A stretch of DNA of 64,000 bases from Tetracentron sinense (GCA_015143295.1 CM026570.1:28650445-28714444), one strand, 5' to 3'; shown: positions 45,469 to 57,393, counted from the first letter of the stretch. Made by a program: numbers and translations. The notes: a model not told the origin generated them from the letters alone.

Positions 45469-45638
45469 ACCGATCGCTCGGGGTCCAGTCAGCGATCGAT
45501 CGGTAGCTAGTCAGCGCGGTCAGAAATTTTGTATGGGGAAATTTTCCAGAGAGTGAGTTTTGACCGGTCGATCGGTCATAAACACCGATCGCTCGGTAGG
45601 CAACCGATCGATCGGTCATAACCACCGATCGCTCGGTC
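45469..45638 (+). repeat. Palindromic CCGATCGATCGG cassette, LTR of D (3')
   Basis: It carries the same unit order as 33056-33222, with small indels. Confidence 0.85.
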
Positions 45639-46623
45639 CGCGCGTTTTGCAGAATTTTCACTGAGGCATTTTCGGCATTCGGGTGTTATACCCTTTCTTA
45701 TATAGGATTGCCCGAGCCTTTTAGGGTCATTCTCAACCTTAGAGTTTTTGAGAGATAGAGAGAAAGGAGAAGGTTTTCCTAAACCGGGGTTTCCATTTTG
45801 AAGAGAAATCAAAGGGGTTGAGACCCTAGATCATCCTCAAGTCTATTTTCTCCAAGTCTCGGCTCAAGCTCGTGTGGGGCACTCTCCTCAAGCTAGGGCA
45901 GCAACTCACGGTCGTTTTGGAAAGGGGGATTTCTTCCTCACTTGATCAAGGTCGGTACTTCTTACTACCCTCCTAGTTATAGCTTCCCTTTTCCTTATTT
46001 CTTCTTGTTTTCCTTCATATATATATGTGTTATGAGATTGGTGGTATGAATGGTGAATGAGATGGATGTTGGCGAATGGATGCCGTGTGATGATGTGATG
46101 AAGGAATGGGAAAGGGCATTGTATTAATAATGAACATACAAGTGTGATGTGAGCATAACCCACCTAGGAAAGCATGATCTAAGTTTAAGTGAATAATGAA
46201 CACACCTCATGTTTGATGAAATGCCAAGGTGAACAAAATAAATGATAAATTAAGGGAACTCATGCTTAATTGCTCTTGAAATTTGTTAGGGTTCATGATA
46301 GTGTGTTTCTTACATTTCTTAAAATGCGTAGATTATTACTCACTTAAATTGTTATATGCTATGCTTTGTGAATTACCCCAAATTGCCATATTTAATTCCA
46401 AATGCAAGGTATGCACACGATCTCACGAGCCACGCATGAAATGACGGAATTTACCGATGTTTTAAGTATGGGACGTAGAGGTGGGGCATACCTAAGATAT
46501 GTTTCACTTCGCTTTTGACAAGGGCAAGACAATCATGGCATTTCATGGGGAAAAGGTCTCCCATCCCCTCGCATGACATGCATAGCATCGCATGACACGC
46601 ATAGCATAGCATCACACATCACG

Positions 46624-46880
46624 CATGGATGCTAGTTGCGACGGGCTATGAACGGCAACTAGGCATTCACATTCCGCATGGAGGCTAGTTGCGACGGGCT
46701 ATGAACGGCAACTAGGCATTCACATTCCGCATGGATGCTAGTTGCGACGGGCTATGAACGGCAACTAGGCATTCACATTCTGCATGGATGCTAGTTGCGA
46801 CGGGCTATGAACGGCAACTAGCATACCCATCTGCAGATAGGGGTACTAGTTGTGACGGAATAGACGGACAACTAAGGCAT
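46624..46880 (+). repeat. Tandem array of five 53-bp hairpin units, LTR of D (3')
   Basis: It matches 34213-34468; the last unit is disturbed by indels. Confidence 0.9.
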
Positions 46881-47218
46881 GTGAACATGTTTAAATTATG
46901 AACAAGCAGCATGATACTCGCAATGACACGCATGACATGACATGACACGCATTGATATGACAAGATAAGACAACATAACAAGTTTCAAGACGGAGAATGG
47001 TATTTCAAGTCAAGTCAAGTGCACGATGTTTTCAAGAGGTTTCATCGGCTTTCTACGAAATACAAGCATGATTATAATTGTTTTGCTTCCTTGTATGATA
47101 TAAATTGTTCATGTTCTATATGCAACTTGCTTCCTCCTTTATGTATGCTATCTGTATGCTATGACTACTGGTTAGTGCTTAGTACCCGCTGAGTATTCCA
47201 TGCTCAGCCGTACTTCTT

Positions 47219-47338
47219 ATGTCGGCAGGTGACGGCGGAGCAGCTGCTCCATTTGATATCTGTGCTCCGAGTCCATGGGTGGAGGAGGAGTACGTCGAGG
47301 AGCCTTTTGAGGAACCTCCAGTAGAGGGTTACCATTAG
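47219..47338 (+). CDS. Small acidic ORF inside 3' LTR of element D (39 codons)
   Basis: It has the same reading as 34811-34930. Both LTR copies keep the frame open and unchanged although the LTR around them differs by indels elsewhere. Confidence 0.45.
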   Translation: MSAGDGGAAAPFDICAPSPWVEEEYVEEPFEEPPVEGYH

Positions 47339-47641
47339 GTGGTTGTAGATTCTGAGTGGATTAGCTGTGGGTGAGATGAGAGATTATATCCATGTATTTT
47401 GGCGGGTCTGTCCGCACTTTCTTCTGGTTACTTTTTGTATAAACTTGGACCATATGTATATACTTAGAGGTTTGTTAGACTTCCGCTGTGTTTTACAGTT
47501 ATGTTTCCGCTATAATGTCTTCTATTGTATATGCTCTGTGGTTTTTGCAGGTTGGTTTGTCAAGCAAGTCATGTAAGTCATGATTGAGTCGTCCAAGATT
47601 CACTCTAACTCCTAGGGTGGGTTTTGGGACGCGACAATTTT

Positions 47642-47771
47642 GACTAGAACTAACTTGTTAGTCCATACTTGGAATACAACTCTTTCTTAACACCTAATGC
47701 CTTGTTCAATTATGGTATCTAGTAATAAGCAACCCTAGGGACTCTAATGCCTAGGGCTCTGATACCACCTC
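47642..47771 (-). other. Leader of element C, primer-proximal part
   Basis: It continues the leader cut at 32838. It contains the hairpin ACTAAC-TT-GTTAGT (47649-47662) and the minus-strand primer site TGGTATCAGAGC (47756-47767). Confidence 0.88.
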
Positions 47772-48504
47772 TGTCGCACCCCAAAATACCCCCTAGAAGT
47801 TAAGGGATACTTTAGGTATGACTATACGTACCTGCCAAACCATCCTGTATTGAACAAGATAATTTCAGTACTACACAATGATAATCAGAGCGCGGAAGCT
47901 AAACAGCGGAAGCGTAAATTAACTTTTTATTTTCTTCTACAATTCCAACATAGTATTCCAAGTGAACATATTTATATACAAAACATGCCTAAGTCTAAGG
48001 TGGATAGGCCCACCTATCAAAACATCAAAATACACAAAATCCACTCGTACTCGCCCCTCAACAGTAGTCGAGGTACCGCCACACGTCGAGGTCCCGATCC
48101 GCCTGGGGCTGCAGGGGGATAGACAGCTCTCTCTCCCCTATTTACTCTTCCTCAACCTAAGGCTTCGGGTCGAGGGCTCCCTCGGTACCTGCCGACATGA
48201 AAGTACGGTTGAGCATGGAATACTCAGCGAGTACAAGCTACTAGCTAACCATAACAATAATAAACACGCAAAGAGTAATATAATTCAAATCATCAATTCA
48301 AGGCAATAGTAAAATCATAGAATTAAAAAATTTTAAACATGGAGCAATATTATCATCGTGATGTACGTGAATGAATGCAAAAACACCGATAAAACTCATG
48401 CTTCAAAACCCGTTTTCATGTCTCGGTATGCCTTGTAGAAATCATGTATCCATGCAGACATGAATGTCTTGTCATCATCTTGTAAACTTGCATCTTATAA
48501 CTTG

Positions 48505-48714
48505 TGTGCCAGAGGCTAGCACCAGAATCTCCCTGGGCTGCCAACCTCCTTGATATATGGTTTTCTTGTGAGCTAGAGACTAGTACCCGAATGTCCCTGG
48601 GCTACCAACCTCCTTGACAATATGTGATTTTTATTACTTGTTTAGTTTTCTTCTGACCCAAAGGCTAGTACCCGAATGTCCCTGGGCTACCAACCTCCTT
48701 GACATGCAATGTTT
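48505..48714 (-). repeat. Tandem array of three 70-bp units, LTR of C (right)
   Basis: It matches 16518-16719. Confidence 0.9.
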
Positions 48715-49539
48715 TCTTGTTGATTTATTATATGCATATACTCTTGAAAAGCTCAATTCATACAACATGCGTGCTCATGTGCGTGACAATAGTGACAATC
48801 CTAATGATATGCTTGGATGAGGGGATCACATAAGCATAGCATTCCCATTTTGAATATAAGCATAAAGGAATATGGATAACATGTAGGGCATTTGATCAAG
48901 GTAGGCATTTAGACATAATTAGCTATATACATGCTTTCATAATTCCAGTTCATTTATTCAATATGTCATTTAAGCATTTTATCAAACACTTGGTGTGCAA
49001 TCCCATTCCTAGTCATTTTGTTTCGATTTCTTAATGCATATATTTCACCACACCACACAAAATGTATTTATTATGTTTGAAGTGCCCATCCACCATTTTC
49101 CAATACCCATTCATCAACAAACACGACATCCAATCGCCTCAACCCATTTCATCCATTCATACATCCCACATTCATTCACATTATCTTGTTTAGGTTTTGG
49201 ATATATAGTATGTTTCCAAGGGAAAGGGAATACAAGATCAACATCATGATTTTAAAAGAAGAAAGCCTAGAGTATTGCTAGAGAAGTTAGTAGAGTGTAC
49301 TAACCTTGAAGATCAAGCTTGATCTTTGAGGAATCCTTTGATTGAGGATGGTTCTAGCTTGGAATCCTTCAAGCTTGCTCCCTTGATCTCAATCGCAAAG
49401 CCCTCTTTGGATTTTGCCTTCAATCTCTCCTCCTCCTTTTTCCCCTTCTTTCCCTCCTTAGGTTTAGAAAATCTCCAAATGGGATCCCTAAACAAGACAA
49501 TGGTTTAAAACCCCCAAATTCGGAACCTGCTACCTCATA

Positions 49540-49796
49540 CGATCGATTGCACACTTATGTGCAATCGATCGCAGGTCCTTGTGATCGATTGCACATTAAT
49601 GCGATCTATCGTACATGAACCCGAATACATTGGTCTGATTTTCCTCTACATGCGATCGATCGCACAATCTTGCGATCGATCGCAGATCCCTACGATCTAT
49701 CGCACCTGGGGATCCATCTATCGCATCTAACCCCGAGAGTTTGGGACCCAATTCGCCTGCATGCGATCGATCGCACCTGACTTGTGATCGATCGCA
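49540..49796 (-). repeat. Palindromic TGCGATCGATCGCA cassette, LTR of C (right)
   Basis: It matches 17556-17811, with more intact palindromes here. Confidence 0.85.
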
Positions 49797-50033
49797 CACT
49801 CCAGATTTTGTTGTATTCTTCTCTTTTCCCCTACTTTGGTAATTCGGCCATAACTTTTGACTCGGTTGTCCGATTTGGACGATTCAACTTGCGTTGGATT
49901 CGTCTTTCGAAGGGGAACATTCCTGACATTCAGAATTTCCAATTTCTCCCTTATTTATTAATTTGACTACGAGAAAGGCCAAATAGCTATGAACATACTA
50001 TTCATTAAGTATAGAAAAGTCTGGGGTGCTACA

Positions 50034-50840
50034 AAGGATGTTTGAAAACTTTTTCTAGCAAAATGCATATTTTTGGTTGATTTTGAATGTTTTCAGGGAT
50101 GATTTTATCTTGCCATTTTTTCAGATCTCTATTTGAGCATCTTCACTCTCCCCCATTGATTCACTTGCATCTCCTTATGGTCTATCATTTTGTGCAAGAC
50201 CACTGCCAAACACCTCGGGTCCTTAGAATGCCATGATAGTTTGGCAGGCATTGCCCTTCTTGCAGATCGTCTGAGCCTCTCTTTGAAGATTCTCTTCCAA
50301 AAGGCTGCCCCATCACTTGTTAAAAGCATATTAAATGGTGTCCCTCTCAGTTCTTCAACTAATTCAGGGTTTTGAGTTGAGGGTCGACCGTGAGTGGTTG
50401 TTCGGTCGACTGAACACAGTCCCATGGGTTTCTTGGAAACCCTCACTCGAGTCACATAGTTGCCTTACCTATTTTGTCCCCTTACGCCAGTAGAATTCTT
50501 GCTTTTTACAGCTTTTTCCAGCCCTATACCAGGCTGTCCAGCTCCCATACTCTCCACGGAGCTTCAAGCCATTATTTTCCCTCAAGTGGCTAGGCATCTC
50601 TTGCGATTTCCAGCTCTCCTCAGTTGTGGCAGCTCGTCTTGGGGGTTCTAGCTTCCTCAAGTTCAACCCTCATACGATCTCACTGCTGGTTCGGGGTTCA
50701 AGATCCCCAAATCAAGTGTCCCAGCTACTCTATTGCTTCTAGGGACTCGGTCTCGGCCCTTACAGTCCTCTCTTCTCTCATCCAAGTCCTCCTTAAGGTG
50801 AAATCATATCTTTTCTTCACCTACTTGTACATTTGGGTAA
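50034..50840 (+). other. Element E spacer before the third ORF (right part)
   Basis: It resumes the spacer interrupted at 15792. No ORF is recognised. It contains two GGTCGAC palindromes (GGGTCGACCG near 50390 and CGGTCGACTG near 50412) like those of the E LTR. Confidence 0.7.
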
Positions 50841-52076
50841 ATGGTGCTTGAGTATCTTCTTCTCATTGCCTCCATTCTCATGGCTGGTCACCCGAAGTGC
50901 CGCCTAATCATTCCTCGGGATGTTCCCCAGTCCGAGGATGCATCATATGATGTGGGCTATGGCATCCATGTGGGCCGTACGGTCCATTCTAGGGTTCCTC
51001 CACCCTCAACTTCCCATAAGAAAGCCATGGGTGCCTCTAGTTCAAAGCCCTCAGCCAAATCAATGGGTAAATCTCAAGTCCCCCCTCCTGAGCTTGAACT
51101 TGTGCGCTTTCGCATCATAGGGAATGAACAGCTATTCAATACTTGGCTTAAAAATAGGGTTGTTCCAATTGAAAGGGCCACTGTCATTTTGGATTTCACC
51201 CACCCTGGTTTCGAGGAAATCATTGCCTCTCGCCAATGGTCTGTTCTTTTGAAATTGACCGGTTATGCCAGTCTAGACCTTGTCCACGAATTTTATGCGA
51301 ACATTTATTCTGTCAACCCTCGTAATTTTTCCTTCAAAACTCAGGTTAGGGGTAAGAAAATTCCCATTAATCTGGATGTCATTGCCTTTTTCATTAGTGC
51401 CCCACGGGTTCCAGGGGCCTATTACCCTTATCTCTATCCCACCGATGAGGATAAGCATGATTTGGACAAGGTCGCCAGCAATCTTTGTGACGATCCCTCA
51501 CAAAAATGGATTTATCCTCAGTTACCTCACTCCAGTCTTTCATACTTGGGTCGTTTATTTCATCTCATCATGTGTTCCAACATTCATCCCAAGGTGCATT
51601 CTAATAATCTGAGTGTTGATCGGGCTCGATTCCTGTATAGTGTCATGACTGGAGACATTATTGATACTGGTGCCCACATTATCGACCTAATCCTTCAGGC
51701 TATTGTTGTGCATCAGAAGCGCGCTGCTCTTCCTTTTGGTGTCCTCATCACCAATCTTCTATTTGCCGAGGGTATTAGTGCTCATTCCTCTGAGGCTATC
51801 AAGCCCTCCTTAGGACCCATCTGTGCTCGCACCTTGGCTAGTAGTCTATCCCATGCTGCGATGCCGGAGCATGAGGAGGACCTTGATGATGATATCGCTC
51901 CGTCGGTCCAAGGTGCCGGTCCCTGTCCCAGCCATGCTCGAGCTCCTTCAGGTCCCTTGTCCTTCAAGACAATGGCTACCATGTTTGCCGATATGTCGAC
52001 TGCTCAGTCACACTTTGCTACTGATCTTTATGCCCACCTGGATTCTCATGCCGCTGCTACTCGGGACAGTTTTTAG
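50841..52076 (+). CDS. Third ORF of copia element E (envelope-like / plant transposon protein domain), 411 aa
   Basis: The open frame lies between pol and the 3' LTR, as the envelope-like ORF of Sireviruses does. Residues about 88-290 (LVRFRIIGNEQLFNTWLKNR, the DLVHEFYANIYS motif, VRGKKIPINLDVIAFFISAP) fit the domain often called putative plant transposon protein, found in many plant retroelement ORFs; its biochemical role is not known. The N-terminus MVLEYLLLIASILMAG is hydrophobic, but a second ATG at 50880 follows and could be the true start. A Ser/Pro-rich basic segment lies near 50-85 and an acidic, low-complexity tail near 345-375. It is remarkably open in an otherwise decayed element. 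No clear transmembrane helix or fusion-like feature is visible, so a true envelope function is not supported. Confidence 0.65.
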   Translation: MVLEYLLLIASILMAGHPKCRLIIPRDVPQSEDASYDVGYGIHVGRTVHSRVPPPSTSHKKAMGASSSKPSAKSMGKSQVPPPELELVRFRIIGNEQLFNTWLKNRVVPIERATVILDFTHPGFEEIIASRQWSVLLKLTGYASLDLVHEFYANIYSVNPRNFSFKTQVRGKKIPINLDVIAFFISAPRVPGAYYPYLYPTDEDKHDLDKVASNLCDDPSQKWIYPQLPHSSLSYLGRLFHLIMCSNIHPKVHSNNLSVDRARFLYSVMTGDIIDTGAHIIDLILQAIVVHQKRAALPFGVLITNLLFAEGISAHSSEAIKPSLGPICARTLASSLSHAAMPEHEEDLDDDIAPSVQGAGPCPSHARAPSGPLSFKTMATMFADMSTAQSHFATDLYAHLDSHAAATRDSF

Positions 52077-52926
52077 GCAACTAATCGCCGGATTGATGCT
52101 CTTTCCAATATGGTGCAGGCGTCTCGCCAGGGGCTTCGCGATTTCCATTCTCACTATCAGGATGATGTTGCTCGCCACTTTCCTTCGCACTAGGATGATT
52201 AGCACTTCTTGCCCTGATGGTTTCAGCCTTGTTTTGTTTGTCGTGTGTGCTGGATTTAGTTAGTCTACTTTGTTTGTTATGAGTCTGTGGTTGGTCCTTG
52301 TGCTGTGCACCCTTGGTTACTGTATATAGGATGCTTCTGCTTTATTTCTATTGTTTAGTTCCTACCTCTGCTTCCTTGTGTTTCTTTATGCTATTGATCC
52401 TTGTTACTCATTTTGCTCCCTGCTAGAGCTGCTCTTTCTGTAGGATTGATTTACCCTCGGCAATTCAAGCCAAAAAGGGGGAGAAGTTGCCTAAGTTTGA
52501 TCACATGTTGGCTAAGATTGATCACTTCATATGTGCAATTGTTATGTCACATTATCTCCGGTTACATATTGACATGTTGCATATATTCACATTACTCTCA
52601 TGTTGATGATCTTGAAACCTTTGTCAAATGGGATCTCAGATTGAGGGGGAGAACTCATACTCTTTGCATGATGTTCATTGTTTTAATGTTTATTTTATTT
52701 TAAGAAATTCCCCCATGTTTCACAAAGGTATTGTGCGTTTCAGTGTTACAGGAGTGATTGATGCATCAACGATCTCATAAGGAATACTACTACATGAAAG
52801 AAGTCAAAATGTCTACTGTCATGTCCTTTTCATTCTCCTTGTTTCTTATGGGTTTAAGAGAGTCTGTAAAGTCATGTCCACCTGTTGTATTGTGTGTTTT
52901 GTCTCGGAATTACCAAAGGGGGAGAT
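52077..52926 (+). other. Element E 3' untranslated region with repeated polypurine tracts
   Basis: Three AGGGGGAGA-type tracts occur at 52472-52484, 52643-52652 and 52915-52926. The last directly precedes the LTR and is the functional candidate. Multiple such tracts upstream of the 3' LTR are a known Sirevirus trait. No ORF is supported here. Confidence 0.75.
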
Positions 52927-53765
52927 TGTAAAGTCAAAGTGTTGTTGGCAAAATTCTGAGCCCAAAATGTTGTATATAGGTCATAGAAGGTATCATCCGG
53001 TTTGAAGACAATGTGAAGAAGAAGCCGTGAAGAAGCAGTGAAGAATCTTGAAACTATATCACTAAGCTTTGCTCAAAAAGTAAGTCTTGAAAGAGAGACC
53101 TAGAGGACTTTAGGTTACCTCATGAAATTGTTCCATTCATTATAAAAGTTTAGCTAAAAATCACTAGAAGTTTAGGGGATTGCATTTAAAGATAAAAGGA
53201 GAAAAACATTGAAATTTTGCACCCCAAGGTCGACCCTGAATATGCCCTATTTTGTATGGTAAATTTTGGCAGAGAGTTGAAAATTCATGGGTCTACCCAT
53301 GAAGATCATCCGGTCGACCGAAGTGTACACTTTGGTCGACCGAACCATCCCCTTGGGTCGACCCTAGTATGGGATTCTTGATGATATGGTTTGTTGCTAT
53401 AGTGGGTCGACCTAGATATGAAAAAACTTACTAAAATCAATTTTTAGCAACTTCTAAACCCCTAATCCTTTCCTATATATATTGGATTTCTCCCAATCCA
53501 TGGAGGACATTGATTGGAGACTTTTTAGAGCAGTTTGTGCCTATTTTGAGTTTATGAAAACTCTTGGTTTCACTGATCTTCATCTCCATTAGTTGGCCTC
53601 TAGGTTGTGCAAGGTTTACAAGCATGCTTTCTCAAACTTGCATTAGATGATCATTAATCATTAAAGAGATCACCCTAGGGCTTCCACAAACCATAAACCC
53701 ACTGTATGCTCTTCTATGAGCATTGGTTAGCCTGAGCTAAAGCCGTCAAGGATGGAGATCGTGGT
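52927..53765 (+). mobile_element. Element E 3' LTR, part before element F
   Basis: It opens TGTAAAGTCAAAGTGTTGTTGG, aligning to 7918. It is cut at 53765 by element F; GTGGT (53761-53765) is duplicated at 63710-63714. Confidence 0.92.
53227..53412 (+). repeat. GGTCGACC palindromes in the LTR of element E
   Basis: Five copies of the GGTCGACC/GGTCGACCG palindrome occur within 190 bp (near 53228, 53312, 53334, 53355 and 53405). The 5' LTR has decayed or partial counterparts (8280-8460). Confidence 0.8.
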
Positions 53766-54750
53766 TGTAGCACCCCGGACTTTTTCATCCTTAATGAATA
53801 GCACCTTCGTAGCTAATGGGCCGTTTTTGTAGTCTAATTAATAAATAAAGGAGAAATTGGAAATTTTGAAACATCAGAAATGTTCCTTTTCGAAGTACGA
53901 ACCCAACGCAAGTTGAATCGTCAAAATCGGACGAACGAGTCAAAAAATATGACCAAAACAGTCTGGACCTGCAGGCAATCGTAGCTCGGAAGGCACTAAG
54001 GACGTAGCTCGGAAGGCACCAAGCTAGGGCAGTAAACCAAGCACGTTTTTGAAAGGGGTTTCTTTCCCAACTCAAGTCTCCTTCAAGCAAAGGTGTTCTT
54101 CTTTCAAGTTGGAGCTTCAATCAAGGTTTCTACCAAGGATCAAGCCTTGATCTAAGGTTAGTACACCCTACTAACTTACCCTAGCAAAAATCTAGGTTTT
54201 CCATATAAAAATGTGATTCCTTATATTATGTTTTCCTCCTTATGAAAAGTGTTATCTCCCATTAAATATAAACAAGATAATGGAAAAGGTGTGGATGTGT
54301 GGATGGAATGTTGGATGTGGCGATTGGATGCCGAGATGTATGTTGTGTGATGTGTGTGATGGAAATGGTGGATGGGTATTTTACCAATAATGAACTTACC
54401 TTGATGTTTGGATGGAAAATATGCGCTGAAAAGAACAAGGTGAATTATTAAGAAACCTTGCATGTGTTGTGTTTGACAAAATGCCTAACCTATGAATAAA
54501 CGACTTAGATGAAGAAAATGGAAATAGGTTTTATGCATGTGTTCTTATAGACGATGAATTGATCCAATGTCATGTGAATTACTTAAGTTACCTATGCTAA
54601 TATTATGAATTGAATTGTAATGCCATATCTCTTTTGTTAAGCGCATTCCCACGATTGTTATTATTGGCACGCACATGAGCACGCATGATAGCATGAACCG
54701 AGATTTCAAGAGCATGTGCATATAATAAACAACAAGAAAATATTGCATGT

Positions 54751-55097
54751 CAAGGAGGTTGGTAGCCCAGGGAGATTTCGGGTACTAGCCTCTGGGTCAC
54801 AAGATAACCCCTAAATCACCTATTGTCAAGGAGGTTGGTAGCCCAGGGAGATTCGGGTGCTAACCTCTGGCTCACAAGAAAACTAAACAAGTAATAAAAA
54901 TACCTATTGTCAAGGAGGTTGGTAGCCCAGGGACATTCGGGTACTAGCCTCTGGCTCACAAGAAAACCAAACATTGCATATCAAGGAGGTTGGTAGCCCA
55001 GGGACATTCGGGTACTAACCTCTGGCTCACAAGTGCATTGCATATCAAGGAGGTTGGCAGCCCAGGGAGATTCGGGTGCTAACCTCTGGCTCACAAG
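54751..55097 (+). repeat. Tandem array of five 70-bp units, LTR of F (5')
   Basis: Units read CAAGGAGGTTGGTAGCCCAG...AGCCTCTGGCTCACAAG, the reverse complement of the unit in B and C as those elements lie on the other strand. Confidence 0.93.
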
Positions 55098-55387
55098 TTA
55101 CAAGATGAAAGTTTACAAGATGATGATCATGCATTCATGCATGCACGCATACATGATTTCTACGAGGCATACCGGAACATGGCATGGGTTTTTAAGCATG
55201 AGTTTTACCGGCGTTTTCGCATTCATGTACGCACGTCAGGATGCTTGTATTGTATCATGCCTTATACTGTTTCTTTTGTGATGTTTCTATTACTGCTTGT
55301 ATGATATTACTATTGTGTGTTTTTATTATTGTTATGGTCTGCTAGTAGCTTGTACTCGCTGAGTATTCCATGCTCAGCCGTACTTTC

Positions 55388-55528
55388 ATGTCGGCAGGTA
55401 CTGAGGGAGCCCTCGACCCGGAGCCTTGGGTCGAGGAAGAGTATATAGAGGAGAGAGAGCCGGCTATTCTATTACAGTCTCAGGCGGACCGAGACCTCGA
55501 TGTGTGGCCATACCTCGACTACTATTGA
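55388..55528 (+). CDS. Small acidic ORF inside 5' LTR of element F (46 codons)
   Basis: ATG-TCG-GCA-GG starts a 46-residue frame with GALDPEPWVEEEYIEEREP and the C-terminal DVWPYLDYY, ending TGA. The PWVEEEY core equals that of element A, and the C-terminal W-P...DY resembles element B. No known family. Coding status is inferred from cross-family conservation. Confidence 0.45.
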   Translation: MSAGTEGALDPEPWVEEEYIEEREPAILLQSQADRDLDVWPYLDYY

Positions 55529-55815
55529 GGGGAGAGTATGAGAGGGTCTTGTGTATTTTGATATTTTCATAGGTGGGCCTGTCCACCTTAGACTTAGACA
55601 TGTCTTGTATTTATGTTAACTTGGAATACTATTTTGGATCATCAGAAGAAATGAAAATTTGTTTACGCTTCCGCATATATGTTAGATTCCGCGCTCTGAT
55701 TATCGTTGTTAGTACTGTATTTTATCTTGTGCATTACAGGATGGTTTGATAGGTACGTAGTGTGACACCTAAAATATCCCTAAACTCCTAGGGGGTATTT
55801 CGGGGCATTACAGAG

Positions 55816-55827
55816 TGGTATCAGAGC
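55816..55827 (+). promoter_or_regulatory. Primer binding site of element F
   Basis: TGGTATCAGAGC lies three bases after the LTR end. The hairpin GACTAAC-AA-GTTAGTC follows at 55910-55925. Confidence 0.95.
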
Positions 55828-56139
55828 TCTAGGCATTAGAGTCCTTAGGGTCACTTGGATGATTGAACAAGGTATTAGAATCACCTTAGAGAGTTGTATT
55901 CCAAGTATAGACTAACAAGTTAGTCTTAGTCAAAATGGGTTGAACTTCAACCGAACATAGAGTCCTACGCTAGGAACACGGATTGTATGTTATGCTATTG
56001 TGTTATATACCATGTGTACATTATTTGTGTTGTACTTATTAAATATGCTTGATGAATATGTATTGAGTGAATTTTGAAATTTGTACTAAAGGCGTATCCA
56101 AGTTAGACTCATGTTGTATTGTCGTTCTCAGGAGAAATC

Positions 56140-57393
56140 ATGAGACGCAATACCCGGGGTCGCGGGTACAACACGAGGGGTAATGGAGGTGATGCTCCAT
56201 CGGGTGATGATCAACCCGACTTTGCCCAAGCATTCACATCCATAGCCGAGACTTTGGCTATGTTGGCGGCAAGGCAACCGGCCACTCCGCCTAATGCGGC
56301 ACTTATACCAGCTCCTCCTAACCGAGCCCAAGCCGGGATAGAAGCTTTTCGGAGGATGAGGCCTCCAACTTTTTGTGGAAGCATTGATCCACTTATCGCC
56401 GAGGGTTGGATTCGGTAACTCGAGAAGATATTCTCAGTATTGGCACCTACGGAAGTGGAAAGGGTCACTTGGGCTGCCTTTATGCTTGAAGGCGAGGCCG
56501 ACCATTGGTGGAAATCCGCACTTCGGACCCGAGAGTTGACCCGGCAAGGTCAAGATTGGACTTGGGAGGAATTCTTGGAAGCTTTCAACAAGAAATACTT
56601 TCCGGTCGGAATGAGAGAGAAGATGGAAGTGGAATTTATTACCTTGGAGCAAGGTAATATGTCCGTAGCGGCTTATGAAGCCAAATTTTCAGAGCTATCT
56701 CGATTTGCTCCACACATGATAGCTACCGAGGCTATGAAGGCCCAAAAATTTGAGAGGGGGTTGAAGGCCTACCTCAAGGATCGTGTCTCAATGTTCCGAC
56801 ATGAGACATATTCAGAAGTGGTGGACAAAGCACTTTTGGCCTAGTTGAACTCCGAGGAGTTCTTTAAAAGAAGAGGAATAGAGAAAGGACAGTCGAGTAG
56901 TTCAGGGGAGAAGAGAGCAAGGACTAGCTTGTATCAGTCCGCAGGGCCGGCTCAGTTATAGAGGATGTATTCGGCACCACAGGCTCCCCGCCCTATTGCT
57001 CCACCGGCCTTTCGCCTGACTATCTCATATGCTCCTCGCCCCGCAGTTACTCAGGCTACGGGATATGCTCCTTCCCCCTATTGGCATGATGTCTGCACTC
57101 TTTGTGGAAGGAAGCATCCAGCAGGAGAATGTCGAAGGATTACAGGAAGTTGCTTCCATTGTGGTGACCAGGGCCACATGGTTAGAGATTGTCCCCGACG
57201 TCATTTGCCAGCTCAGTCTTCAGGGAGCAGGCCCCTGATTAGGCAGACATCCCAGCCTAGCTCTTCCCAGGCTTCGAGGGCCTCACAGTCTACACGACCT
57301 CCTCGCCCAGCCACACAGGGCCAAGTCTTCGCCCTGTCAGAGAGAGACGCACGTGCATCTGATGATGTCGTGCAAGGTACGCAAAAATTCTAG
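56140..57393 (+). pseudogene. gag: Gag of element F, three nonsense codons
   Basis: It starts at ATG 56140 after CGTTCTCAG/GAGA. The frame is kept throughout, but TAA at 56416-56418 and TAG at 56842-56844 and about 56959 interrupt it. The Gag domain (RVTWAAFMLEGEADHWWKSALRTRELT, WTWEEFLEAFNKKYFP, ATEAMKAQKFERGLKAYLKDRVSMF) and zinc knuckles (CTLCGRKHPAGEC, CFHCGDQGHMVRDC) are conserved. The last codons, after the donor at 57377, lie in the putative intron and end TAG. Confidence 0.92.

Larger units (their letters stand above)
45238..47636 (+). mobile_element. Element D 3' LTR
   Basis: The first 200 bases are garbled (TGATCACGCACCCGGTACTTTTT for TGTAGCACC...), then the LTR follows the 5' copy closely. 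It ends GACGCGACA at 47636, before the ATTTT duplication at 47637-47641. Confidence 0.93.
47772..50033 (-). mobile_element. Element C 5' LTR (minus strand)
   Basis: It ends TGTCGCACC (plus reading) at the primer side and GGTGCTACA at 50033. It pairs with 15793-18049. The small LTR ORF is present as sequence but carries two stops in the PWVEEEY region. Confidence 0.92.
53766..55812 (+). mobile_element. Element F 5' LTR, internally deleted
   Basis: It runs TGTAGCACCCCGG to GGGGCATTACA (2047 bp). It is about 727 bp shorter than its partner at 60936-63709: the sequence between GACGTAGCTC (54002-54011) and CAAGCTAGGG is missing, removing the palindrome and 26-bp repeat block and the presumed transcription start region. 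Confidence 0.94.

Noticed and set aside
50841-50895. Signal peptide on the third ORF of E
   Set aside because: The hydrophobic start depends on the first ATG; a second ATG at 50880 gives a protein without it, and no transmembrane segment follows.
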